Below, piece by piece: positions 7,610 through 13,683 of a DNA stretch of 16,139 nt. Where the stretch lies: assembly GCA_002404095.1 (NCBI GenBank), contig DHJA01000163.1, positions 10,730 to 26,868 of the forward strand, in the 5' to 3' direction. The position numbers were made by a program, and so were the translations under genes. Source of the DNA: Planctomycetaceae bacterium UBA4732 (GTDB lineage Bacteria > Planctomycetota > Planctomycetia > Gemmatales > Gemmataceae). Below the pieces are notes generated by a model that was given only the letters and a program-made list of their open reading frames with translations, was not told where the DNA came from and did no database searches. The number at the start of each line of letters is the position of its first letter. The first letter of the stretch is position 1.

Positions 7610-7669
7610 CACGGCGGGGACAGGGGCATTCCGCTCGGCGGCGGCGGACATGAAGCGGTTGGGCTGCGC
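7610..7669 (+). pseudogene. Degenerate copy of an internal hom 3' segment (fragment B)
   Basis: The 60 bases align without gaps to hom 2670-2729 at roughly 80% identity. In frame they read TAGTGAFRSAAADMKRLGC, against TAATGAFRSAAADMERLGC in hom, and many differences are silent (GCG/GCA, CGG/CGC, CTG/TTG). This is therefore the remnant of a once-coding hom copy, not chance GC-rich similarity. It holds almost exactly the interval missing from fragment A. No open frame continues on either side. Confidence 0.8.
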
Positions 7670-7715
7670 CCCGAAGTCGCGCCAATTCATCGCCAGTGAC
7701 GTGTGGGAGTTTCAT
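7668..7715 (-). pseudogene. HicA-like N-terminal stub
   Basis: The ATG at 7713-7715 overlaps the TGA of the ankyrin gene as ATGA, a layout typical of translational coupling. It encodes MKLPHVTGDELARLRG, then runs antisense into hom fragment B, where the reading becomes arginine-rich and looks non-coding. The first 14 residues resemble the start of HicA/YcfA-type mRNA interferases (M-K-L-P-x-V-[ST]-G-x-E-L). The double-stranded-RNA-binding-like core with the catalytic His is absent and no HicB is seen. The frame stays open to 7527, but I do not believe that part is a protein. The assignment rests on a short match and is tentative. Confidence 0.3.
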
Positions 7716-8158
7716 CCCCGATCCTGTTTATTCCGCGCGGCATCGCGTAGGAACTCGTAGACGGCTTGCCCCACGCTTCCAATTCCTTCGCTCTCCTTAC
7801 GCCGCTTCGCTCGGTCCACGGCGTTGAGTTGCATCCAGCCCCGCACCGTAGGATCAGCCCCGGATTCGACAAGCAGCCGCACCATCTGGAGAGAGCAGCT
7901 GCTTGCCGCCTCATCCAGTGGCGAAGTCCCCAACACATGCTCATCCCGGGCATTGATGTTTGCGCCGTGACGCAGGAGGTAATTAACCACCGCGAAGTAT
8001 TCTCCCGAAACCGCGCAATGCAAGGGCGTCCTCCCCACCTCATCGAAGGCATTGACGAGGCAACCGTAAGCGAGAAGCTCCTGTACAGCGAGCAAGTCGC
8101 CCGCCTCCGCGGCGAGGTGGAGTCTCGGGGGATCACACCAATCGTCCGAATCATCCAT
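7712..8158 (-). CDS. Small ankyrin-repeat protein
   Basis: Cytoplasmic-looking 148-aa protein without signal peptide. At least three ankyrin repeats are clear: PRLHLAAEAGDLLAVQELL (from residue 11), GRTPLHCAVSGEYFAVVNYLL (from 43), and GTSPLDEAASSCSLQMVRLL (from 77), with the usual GADP/GANIN turns and a partial fourth. Ankyrin stacks bind other proteins; no catalytic domain is present. The start at 8158 is the first ATG after the DUF4058 stop. The longer open frame further upstream lies antisense-free but overlaps DUF4058 coding sequence in another frame and looks like a shadow. The Shine-Dalgarno is weak (GGTGAG 3 bases away). It lies 67 bases downstream of DUF4058 on the same strand, so the two may be co-transcribed. 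Confidence 0.78.
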   Translation of the reverse strand: MDDSDDWCDPPRLHLAAEAGDLLAVQELLAYGCLVNAFDEVGRTPLHCAVSGEYFAVVNYLLRHGANINARDEHVLGTSPLDEAASSCSLQMVRLLVESGADPTVRGWMQLNAVDRAKRRKESEGIGSVGQAVYEFLRDAARNKQDRG

Positions 8159-8225
8159 AGGCTCACCGTAGGCCAAAACCTTGATAAGTCCGACCAGCTG
8201 CCTAGTGAAGGATTGAACGGCCCGG

Positions 8226-9065
8226 TTAGCGCGACTGCGACTTGCTCTTGTTCCGCGTAGGCTTTTTCCGAGGCCGCAACCCAAGCTCGTGCAGATGCTC
8301 ATCGGCCCAGTCCCGCTCCGCGCCGAGCAGCGGCGGATCAGGGTCCACGGAGTAATCCAACGTGCCTTCATAGGCGCCGTTGCGGTAGCACTGATCGACC
8401 AGAGCCTGTAAGTCCAACGGCACATCGGCGTCGCCCGGCCGCAAGGGAACCTTGACGACCGGCAATCGGTTCCACAGAAACATCGGGTAGACCTCGGCCT
8501 TGTCGTGCATTGCGACCCGCCGGACGCAAGTCATGTAACCGGCGCGGCCACGGCGCTTGACGTGTGCCAGCGGGAAGGCCAGCGTATGGATGCTGTACCG
8601 ATTCAGGTCGATTTCGACCAAATTGGCGCTGGAAGAGTAGATCTCGCGTTGTTTTCGTTGATATTGCTTCCGGTTGCGGCCGGGCGATTTGTTGGCTGGG
8701 CTGAGGAACTCAACCACCGTGACAACGCGGTTGCCGCTCTCGCGGTCGATGATTTCGATAAAGGGTTCGACGACAGGTTCATGCTCGGTATCGACGATCA
8801 TCGGTTCCGCCACGGCGACGGCCGACGAGCGCGGCCCTTCCAGGTTCCGCTTCGAGGTATATTCTACTACGCGCACGTCGGGAAAAAGCGGATGATCGCC
8901 CATACCTTGGGGGGTTTCCAGCAGGACGCTCTCTTCGACGCGGGCGCGTAGCGAGCTGGGGAGGACGCATTGGAGCGCGTCGCAGGCGTAGATGACGAGG
9001 CCGGCGTGGATGTCGCGCCAGTGGGCTTCGAGATACGGGTCCATTCCGGGAAAGGGGCTTGGCAT
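8226..9065 (-). CDS. DUF4058 family protein
   Basis: Protein of 279 aa, family of unknown function, frequent in planctomycetes and cyanobacteria. The diagnostic N-terminus MPSPFPGMDPYLEAHWRDIH is intact (1-20). Other family blocks visible are FPDVRVVE (61-68), VVTVVEFLSPANKSPGR (114-130) and LVEIDLNR (149-156). The order PD ... (E)xLSPxNK ... VEIDL recalls Uma2-like PD-(D/E)XK nuclease folds (candidates Asp63, Glu119, Lys126), but nuclease activity is only my inference. The basic tail RPRKKPTRNKSKSQSR could contact nucleic acid. The start is the ATG at 9063-9065, which fits the family N-terminus exactly. The gene is divergent from the gene at 9221, with 155 bases between them in which I see no convincing promoter. 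Confidence 0.88.
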   Translation of the reverse strand: MPSPFPGMDPYLEAHWRDIHAGLVIYACDALQCVLPSSLRARVEESVLLETPQGMGDHPLFPDVRVVEYTSKRNLEGPRSSAVAVAEPMIVDTEHEPVVEPFIEIIDRESGNRVVTVVEFLSPANKSPGRNRKQYQRKQREIYSSSANLVEIDLNRYSIHTLAFPLAHVKRRGRAGYMTCVRRVAMHDKAEVYPMFLWNRLPVVKVPLRPGDADVPLDLQALVDQCYRNGAYEGTLDYSVDPDPPLLGAERDWADEHLHELGLRPRKKPTRNKSKSQSR

Positions 9066-9220
9066 GGGTTGGCCCTATCGCCTGCGTTGCGGGAAGATCG
9101 TTTACCGCCGTTACGATACCACCCCGTTCCGGCGGCGACAACATCGGCCTTCTTTCCTAAATGGCAAGCCGTTACAACAGGCGGAGGCGTGGCGGACGGA
9201 AATGAGGCCAAAAAGGAGTC

Positions 9221-9976
9221 ATGATGATCTTGCGGCTCATACTCATGGCGTTGACGCTTCCTTTCATGGCCGCGCCGGCTGCGCCGCCCGATGCGAAAGC
9301 GGAAGCCGACGCACGACTCGACGAGGTGTTGCGCAAGTGGGCCAAGGCCAGCGACGCGGTTCACGAAGCGCACTTCACCATCCGCGCATCCCAACAGGAC
9401 GCCATAACGGATAAGATTTCGACTTTCAGCTACGAGGTTTTCGTTAGGAAACCTGACTTAATGCGCGTCGATGTCAAGGACCACAAAAGCGGCCCGGCGC
9501 GGATTATTTACAAAGACAGGACGGTTCGCTTATTGTCCTCTGCCGATAAACTGGATCGTTTTTATCCGCTATCTGACGGCTTTGGGTTTCCGGAGCATCC
9601 CGAGCGCTATCCCGACGATTTCTTTAGTTGGATCGGGGGCGGATTTCTCGAACAGGTCTCCTGGATCGCCTTCGGTCTGCCCGTCCGCGATCTCAAATCG
9701 CGTTTCGATCTCCGGCTGTCCAAGGAAGACGACTACTATTTCTATATCGAGATGACGCCGCGGCATAAAGATGGCTGGATGCCGGAAAATCCGATGCAGG
9801 TGGTGTTGAATCGAAAAACGCACCAGATAAGGCGGCTATGGATGGAAGGGCCCAATGATACGCAAACGACCTACAACTACGAGCGGTCTAAGAAGAATTC
9901 GGCCGAACCGATCACGCCTGAATCCATCCTGAAAGGGCTGCCGGAGGATTATGAGAAAGTAAGCCCCAAGCCGTAA
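9221..9976 (+). CDS. Secreted TIGR03009-like planctomycete protein
   Basis: Exported protein of 251 aa. Residues 1 to about 20 form a signal peptide (LRLILMALTLPFMAAPA). The mature part begins with a helix (ADARLDEVLRKWAKASDAVH) and continues as alternating strands with phrases such as YEVFVRKPDLMRVDVKD, RIIYKDRTVRLL and PMQVVLNRKTHQIRRLWM. This resembles the TIGR03009 domain, which looks like a LolA-type half-barrel, so a lipid- or lipoprotein-binding periplasmic role is possible but unproven. AAGGAG (9213-9218) is 2 bases from the ATG at 9221 and 5 from the one at 9224; the second may be the real start. It is the only plus-strand gene between 4919 and 13683. It converges on the 527-aa gene with 15 bases between stops. 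Confidence 0.7.
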   Translation: MMILRLILMALTLPFMAAPAAPPDAKAEADARLDEVLRKWAKASDAVHEAHFTIRASQQDAITDKISTFSYEVFVRKPDLMRVDVKDHKSGPARIIYKDRTVRLLSSADKLDRFYPLSDGFGFPEHPERYPDDFFSWIGGGFLEQVSWIAFGLPVRDLKSRFDLRLSKEDDYYFYIEMTPRHKDGWMPENPMQVVLNRKTHQIRRLWMEGPNDTQTTYNYERSKKNSAEPITPESILKGLPEDYEKVSPKP

Positions 9977-9992
9977 AACGCCGCGGCGGCGT
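9975..9992 (-). terminator. Weak terminator hairpin between convergent genes
   Basis: ACGCCG (9978-9983) and CGGCGT (9987-9992) form a 6-bp GC-rich stem with a 3-base loop. On the minus strand it is followed by only three or four T residues, so it could end transcription of the 527-aa gene. There is no adjacent T run on the plus strand. Confidence 0.35.
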
Positions 9993-11575
9993 CACAGCTT
10001 CTTTTTCAGTTCCGGCAACGGCATGGTCACGGGCAGATCATCGTCGTTGAGGTCGTTGGTGAGCGAACGTCCGCCATCGTCCTTGCCGTTGGGGCCTACG
10101 CTGTAGAACAAATAGCCCTTGTCCGTCGGATGATAGATGAGCGCCTTGCCAGAAAAAAGGTCATCGGGAATTGTTGCCAGATATTTGGGAGCGATATTAT
10201 CCAGCTTCGCCGGATAGTCTCCGTGGTCGCGGTGGTATGCGGCCAGAGCGAAAGCGACCTGCAAGTTCCGCTGCACCTGCACGTCCCGGTCGTGGGCGTT
10301 CAGCACCTTGCCGTATGGACCCAACATGCGGAACCCGACGCCATTAATCGCCCTGCTGACCGCCTTGCTGACCGACTTGTCGGGTGGTCCCAGAAGGATT
10401 TCGGCGATCTTCGCCGATTCGGACGGCCCATCCCTCAGCGCGAAGATGTCTTGCTGAACCCGTTTCAACTGCTTGTCCCGATCGGCGCGGTCTTTGACGC
10501 GCATCGCGGCGACCAGCCGGTCGTACAAGTGGTTACAGTCGCGCAACGCCGGCGCCCAATCCATCGCGGTCAGAGCCTTTTCGCCGTCCGGGCCGGGCTT
10601 GGGGGTGTACGGCCTGTCGTGGTCCGGCCCGTCGTGGGAAAGGGCTTCCAGCCGGCCGAAGCCGCGCTGGCGGATCATCTGGACCAGTTCCAGGTGAGTC
10701 AATCGCTCGGCCAAGTCGATCTTGTCGGCCATCGGCGGCGTTGCCGGCAGACCGAGCAGGTCATTCTGGCGGTCTTGAGTCTGCTTGACGGTCAAGTCGG
10801 CGCGCTCAATGTACGCTAAATCGGCTCTGCTCGCGATGGCGTCAATGGCAACGCCCACCAGACCTTCGATAGTGCTGCCGCCGCGGCCCACAAGAAGGCC
10901 GAGCCGATGACAGGCGAGCAGGTCTTGCCAGGCTTCATCGAATTTCCCCTCCCCAACGCGCAGCATGGCGCGGGCGGCCAGGGCGACGGCGCATTCACGA
11001 CACGTCTGTATGCCCGGCAGCAAGATGCCTGTCAGTCCGCCTGGTTTCTCGTCGATCCAATGGGTGACGAGCGGGTTGAAATAGTCTGGGCGCCTCGTCG
11101 CCTCGGCGACGACGACCAAAGGCTTCTCATTGGCTTCAAGCCACGCCGCGATGTTTGGGTAGTCCTTTGCCGCCCACGGTCGTTGAGCGGCTCGGCTCTG
11201 CTGGTCGTAGATTGCGTCGAACTTGTCCGGGCCGAGCTTTAGTTGGTCCTTCATGAACTGGCGTAGGGCGATAAAGTAAGCGCCGTCCTTCGGCGGCTCG
11301 TCCATTCCCATCCGTTTGAAGAAGTCGGCCGGCATCCTCTTGCCTCCCTCTGGCGTCGGGCCGAGCGCCTTCCAGAGAAGGACGTTGGCGTTCTTCTCCG
11401 GAAGAACGCCCTTGCCGAGTCGGTCGTTGAGAGCGGCCTCGTAGTCGATGTATCCCTCCTTGTCGAGCGGGCCGGTGACGTAGGTCGTGTCCTTGCCGAG
11501 CGGGAGTTTCGGCGCCGGCTGGCCGTCAGCGGCCAGGACTAAACACGGAATGATAAGTGAACCGATTAGGCTCAT
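9992..11575 (-). CDS. Secreted 527-aa planctomycete protein of unknown function
   Basis: I do not recognise a named family. A short hydrophobic N-terminus (MSLIGSLIIPCLVLAADGQP) suggests Sec export; the Cys has Pro before it, so a lipoprotein is unlikely. The mature protein is mostly helical and may be a large solenoid, with a segment QTCRECAVALAARAMLRVGE that resembles helical-repeat proteins. The C-terminus carries a phrase, GYLFYSVGPNGKDDGG (about 487-502), that I associate with many planctomycete secreted proteins and with pseudopilin-like C-termini. The ATG at 11573-11575 is preferred to an upstream in-frame start because it begins the signal peptide and has GGAAG at about 8 bases. It is last in a minus-strand run with the nucleotidyltransferase (57-base gap) and retropepsin genes. 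Confidence 0.7.
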   Translation of the reverse strand: MSLIGSLIIPCLVLAADGQPAPKLPLGKDTTYVTGPLDKEGYIDYEAALNDRLGKGVLPEKNANVLLWKALGPTPEGGKRMPADFFKRMGMDEPPKDGAYFIALRQFMKDQLKLGPDKFDAIYDQQSRAAQRPWAAKDYPNIAAWLEANEKPLVVVAEATRRPDYFNPLVTHWIDEKPGGLTGILLPGIQTCRECAVALAARAMLRVGEGKFDEAWQDLLACHRLGLLVGRGGSTIEGLVGVAIDAIASRADLAYIERADLTVKQTQDRQNDLLGLPATPPMADKIDLAERLTHLELVQMIRQRGFGRLEALSHDGPDHDRPYTPKPGPDGEKALTAMDWAPALRDCNHLYDRLVAAMRVKDRADRDKQLKRVQQDIFALRDGPSESAKIAEILLGPPDKSVSKAVSRAINGVGFRMLGPYGKVLNAHDRDVQVQRNLQVAFALAAYHRDHGDYPAKLDNIAPKYLATIPDDLFSGKALIYHPTDKGYLFYSVGPNGKDDGGRSLTNDLNDDDLPVTMPLPELKKKL

Positions 11576-11632
11576 GGAGTTGCTTCCGAAAAGGCGAAAG
11601 TCGTTGCGGCCGGCCTTCAGCCGTATCAAGGA

Positions 11633-12271
11633 TCAGGCGTCCGGCGTATCAAGAATCTGCTTCAATCGGCCCGCCAATACCGGCGGAAGTTTCGTCAGCC
11701 ACGACGGATCGATCAGCCGGACGCCGATCAGGTCCAAGACGTGAACCTGATCTTTCCGCCGGTTCGACATCAGCTTCATCGATAAGAGCGATTCGAGAGC
11801 GATCACGCGGAAGTTGGCCGGATCATCGACGGTCTCAATATCCGGCGCAGGCAGTAAGTGATCGGGGCGCGTCTTTTCACCAGCGAAAAGGAGGTGGACG
11901 GCCTCGCTCGGCTTTCCCTCCGCGCCATCCCGGAACATGAGGACATCGAGCCACTCATCGTAGACGAAGCCGACCTGCTCCAAAGCGACGGTTGGGGCGG
12001 GTAAATCGCTCCGGCGGACCAAGAGGTCGATGTCGCGTGTGGTACGAACCGCTCCCTCATCGACGGTCGCCACCCACGAGGCAACCGCGTTGCCGCCGAC
12101 CACGGCGTAGGGAATGCCGGCCCGGTTCAACGCCGCCGTCGCCCGCAACAACCTCTCGCGCACTTTCGCCACTGCTCGCTCCATTCGGTCCAGAATATCC
12201 TCGCTCATGCCGACGGTCTGGGCCGTCCAGCGTGGCGCGGCGTCTTGGGTTGGATGAATCGGCGTGGTCAT
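11633..12271 (-). CDS. Minimal-type nucleotidyltransferase, AbiEii-like
   Basis: Probable nucleotidyltransferase-fold protein of 212 aa. The core is IPYAVVGGNAVASWV (53-67), with Gly59-Gly60, followed by RTTRDIDLLV (76-85), with the metal-binding pair Asp80 and Asp82. This is the GG...DxD pattern of the Pol-beta-type family that includes AbiEii toxins, MNT antitoxins and aminoglycoside nucleotidyltransferases. The strand that usually carries the third acidic ligand reads AVHLLFAG (124-131), with His126 where Asp is usual, so activity is uncertain. No AbiEi-, HEPN- or other partner-like antitoxin gene is adjacent. The ATG at 12271 has only a weak Shine-Dalgarno; Met22 is an alternative. The gene lies 54 bases after the retropepsin gene and 57 before the secreted 527-aa gene, suggesting a transcript of three. 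Confidence 0.72.
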   Translation of the reverse strand: MTTPIHPTQDAAPRWTAQTVGMSEDILDRMERAVAKVRERLLRATAALNRAGIPYAVVGGNAVASWVATVDEGAVRTTRDIDLLVRRSDLPAPTVALEQVGFVYDEWLDVLMFRDGAEGKPSEAVHLLFAGEKTRPDHLLPAPDIETVDDPANFRVIALESLLSMKLMSNRRKDQVHVLDLIGVRLIDPSWLTKLPPVLAGRLKQILDTPDA

Positions 12272-12325
12272 TGCCTGTTCCAGTTCCCTATGGTTAACTT
12301 GCCCGCGAGCCTCATGATCGGGACA

Positions 12326-12973
12326 TCACGGGTTGACAACTATCTCCCCAGCCGGGCCTCGAAAAAGCATCTCCAAACGGTTCAAAACGTCTCGGCCCAG
12401 GATGCGTTCATTGCCGATGAAGTCCGCTTGCAGTCGGCACGGATGTTCTTGGCCATCCAGATAGACCCAAACATGAAAGAGAAGTGTTGGTGCGGCGCCG
12501 CCCGCGACGCCTCCCATCCGGCCCGGCCTTCCCTGGGCGGCCATGAGTTGGAGCCTTTGACAGTCCGCCCAAGGGATCGCGCTGGCATCCGCCCCCGTGT
12601 CGGCAATGACTCGATCAAACGTCACTCCTGGCAATCCGCTCACTGAACGGAACTCGAGTGTGAGGATCGGCAACGGTTCGCCGGGATATGCGCCGTCGTA
12701 TGCAAAACTGGCGCGGCGCATCCGACACGGCTCGTCTTCGCGCCCGACGCAAGTGACAAAGGGGTTCCGTCCCAACGCCTCAGCCGCGTGGAAGACGGCG
12801 ACCGGGCTGGCACCGGAAGCGATCACGCCGCCGTTGGCGAAACCGATCCACTGGCCTTGGTATTGGCCAAGGAGTTGGTCACGGACAGCCCAATACGCTG
12901 CTTCGTTCTTGCGCCAGTCGGGATGGATTTGTTGAGCGATCTCAGGGGGCAGTGCGTCAGCTAGACTTTTCAT
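12326..12973 (-). CDS. DUF5678-like domain fused to a retropepsin-like aspartic protease
   Basis: Protein of 215 aa with two parts. Residues of about 24-80 (LLGQYQGQWIGFANGGVIAS, then EALGRNPFVTCVG) resemble DUF5678, a small domain of unknown function. The C-terminal part has the retroviral-type active site VIADTGADASAIP (catalytic Asp at 125) and the paired motif ILGRDVLNRLEM (191-202), as in single-domain pepsins that work as homodimers. No signal peptide is present, so it should be cytoplasmic; the substrate is unknown. The ATG at 12971-12973 is preferred over one 27 bases upstream because GAGG lies 6 bases before it. The upstream spacer, 12974-13089, holds nothing I can support. Confidence 0.75.
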   Translation of the reverse strand: MKSLADALPPEIAQQIHPDWRKNEAAYWAVRDQLLGQYQGQWIGFANGGVIASGASPVAVFHAAEALGRNPFVTCVGREDEPCRMRRASFAYDGAYPGEPLPILTLEFRSVSGLPGVTFDRVIADTGADASAIPWADCQRLQLMAAQGRPGRMGGVAGGAAPTLLFHVWVYLDGQEHPCRLQADFIGNERILGRDVLNRLEMLFRGPAGEIVVNP

Positions 12974-13089
12974 CGGTCGCCTCGCTGGGGCTGCCGTCAT
13001 TTTACAGCCGCCTGGTCCGTCGGTCGAGGGCCGTTGTCAGCAGCAACTGGTTCGGCCAGTCCTGTTACACACTACGCTGCCCCCCCTGC

Positions 13090-13497
13090 TCATGCCCCGT
13101 GATTCGAGCGAAGGAGCGAGGAAACACTGTAGGGGTTCTCGATGCCGAGTGCGCGAGCAAAGCCGACCGCCAGCGGCAGCACTCAAAACGGCGAGTCATC
13201 ATCGAACGGCGCCGGAAACTCCTTGCATCCCGGATCGCAGTGCCCCGACATATTGAATAAAGTCTTGGCACAAATCTCCTCGAAGCCATACTGGTGTTGG
13301 AGCAAGCTGTGCTTCGTGGTGTCGGCGCGGAGGGTCTTGTGCCTAATTCGTTGGAACAGTGCATGGGCGTACCGCCATTGCATGTCGTCCGAAGCCATCT
13401 GGTCTAGTTCGCGTAGCGTCGATTGGTCAGCGCAGCGCGGCAGGAAGAACCGAACCATTTCTTGGATAGATTCAGCTGTCGAGTTGGTATGCGGCAC
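13090..13497 (-). pseudogene. Small planctomycete protein gene interrupted by an in-frame TGA
   Basis: Reading from GTG at 13495-13497 (GAGGG 7 bases upstream) gives 104 residues that include QEMVRFFLPRCADQSTLREL, HALFQRIRHKTLRA and QYGFEEICAKTLFNMSG, ending APFDDDSPF at a TGA (13183-13185). The same frame resumes at once with VLPLAVGFARALGIENPYSV and stops at 13090. As I remember planctomycete relatives, the phrase is PFD-x-DSP-[FY]-W-V-x-P-x-A, so the TGA takes the place of a TGG Trp codon. The truncated protein may be dead or may keep partial function. TGA ends several intact genes nearby, so genome-wide Trp recoding is not supported. Family function is unknown to me. A dispersed repeat element sits 28 bases upstream of the start. 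Confidence 0.65.
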
Positions 13498-13524
13498 AGG
13501 AGCGCCCTCGGTTACTGATCCATT

Positions 13525-13631
13525 GATTAGGCCGACCGGCATGGGCCCGGTGCATTCTAGCCCTGTCGGCCTAACGCGCATCCTAAGGCGTCTTTAAGTC
13601 GGCGTCCAGCGATTGCAACGCGGAATGTTAA
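13525..13631 (-). repeat. Dispersed inverted-repeat element, copy 3
   Basis: This is the best-preserved copy: TTAGGCCGAC (13527-13536) and GTCGGCCTAA (13565-13574) are perfect 10-bp inverted arms. The segment 13569-13611 aligns with 7491-7533 of copy 2 at about 32 of 43 positions, and the end CAACG...AATGTTAA (to 13631) is shared with the others. In minus-strand orientation the element ends 28 bases before the GTG start of the interrupted gene. Confidence 0.62.
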
Positions 13632-13671
13632 GTAGAAGGGGCAGATAGTGGCCGACGCCTCTCCCATCGCC

Positions 13672-13677
13672 TACACT
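13672..13677 (+). promoter_or_regulatory. Candidate -10 box giving a leaderless apgM-like mRNA
   Basis: TACACT at 13672-13677 ends 6 bases before the ATG at 13684, the spacing expected if transcription begins at the start codon itself. No Shine-Dalgarno is present in front of that ATG (CTACACTCCCCGC). The -35 region (TGGCCG near 13649) is weak. Inference from spacing only. Confidence 0.35.
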
Positions 13678-13683
13678 CCCCGC

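Noticed and set aside
2744..7669. Hom 3'-end copies as attachment sites left by a site-specific integrase.
   Set aside because: The copies are diverged and partial, and no integrase gene lies in the window. Duplication with decay is simpler.
11633..12973. A toxin-antitoxin or abortive-infection system formed by the nucleotidyltransferase and its neighbour.
   Set aside because: The upstream neighbour is a protease-like protein, not an AbiEi-, HEPN- or MNT-type partner, and gaps of more than 50 bases do not support tight coupling.
13183..13185. TGA read as tryptophan throughout the genome.
   Set aside because: TGA is the terminal codon of several intact genes in the window, including the apgM-like and ankyrin genes.
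13065..13364. A 99-codon minus-strand open frame crossing the interrupted gene.
   Set aside because: It lies in a different frame from the family-like sequence and is rich in Arg and Ser, as expected for a shadow.
13569..13633. GCCTAAC (13569-13575) and GTTAAGT (13627-13633) look like the RYYYAAC and GTTRRRY ends of an integron attC site 65 bases long.
   Set aside because: The interior does not fold into the expected paired L boxes, the other two copies do not keep both core motifs, and no integron integrase or cassette array is present.
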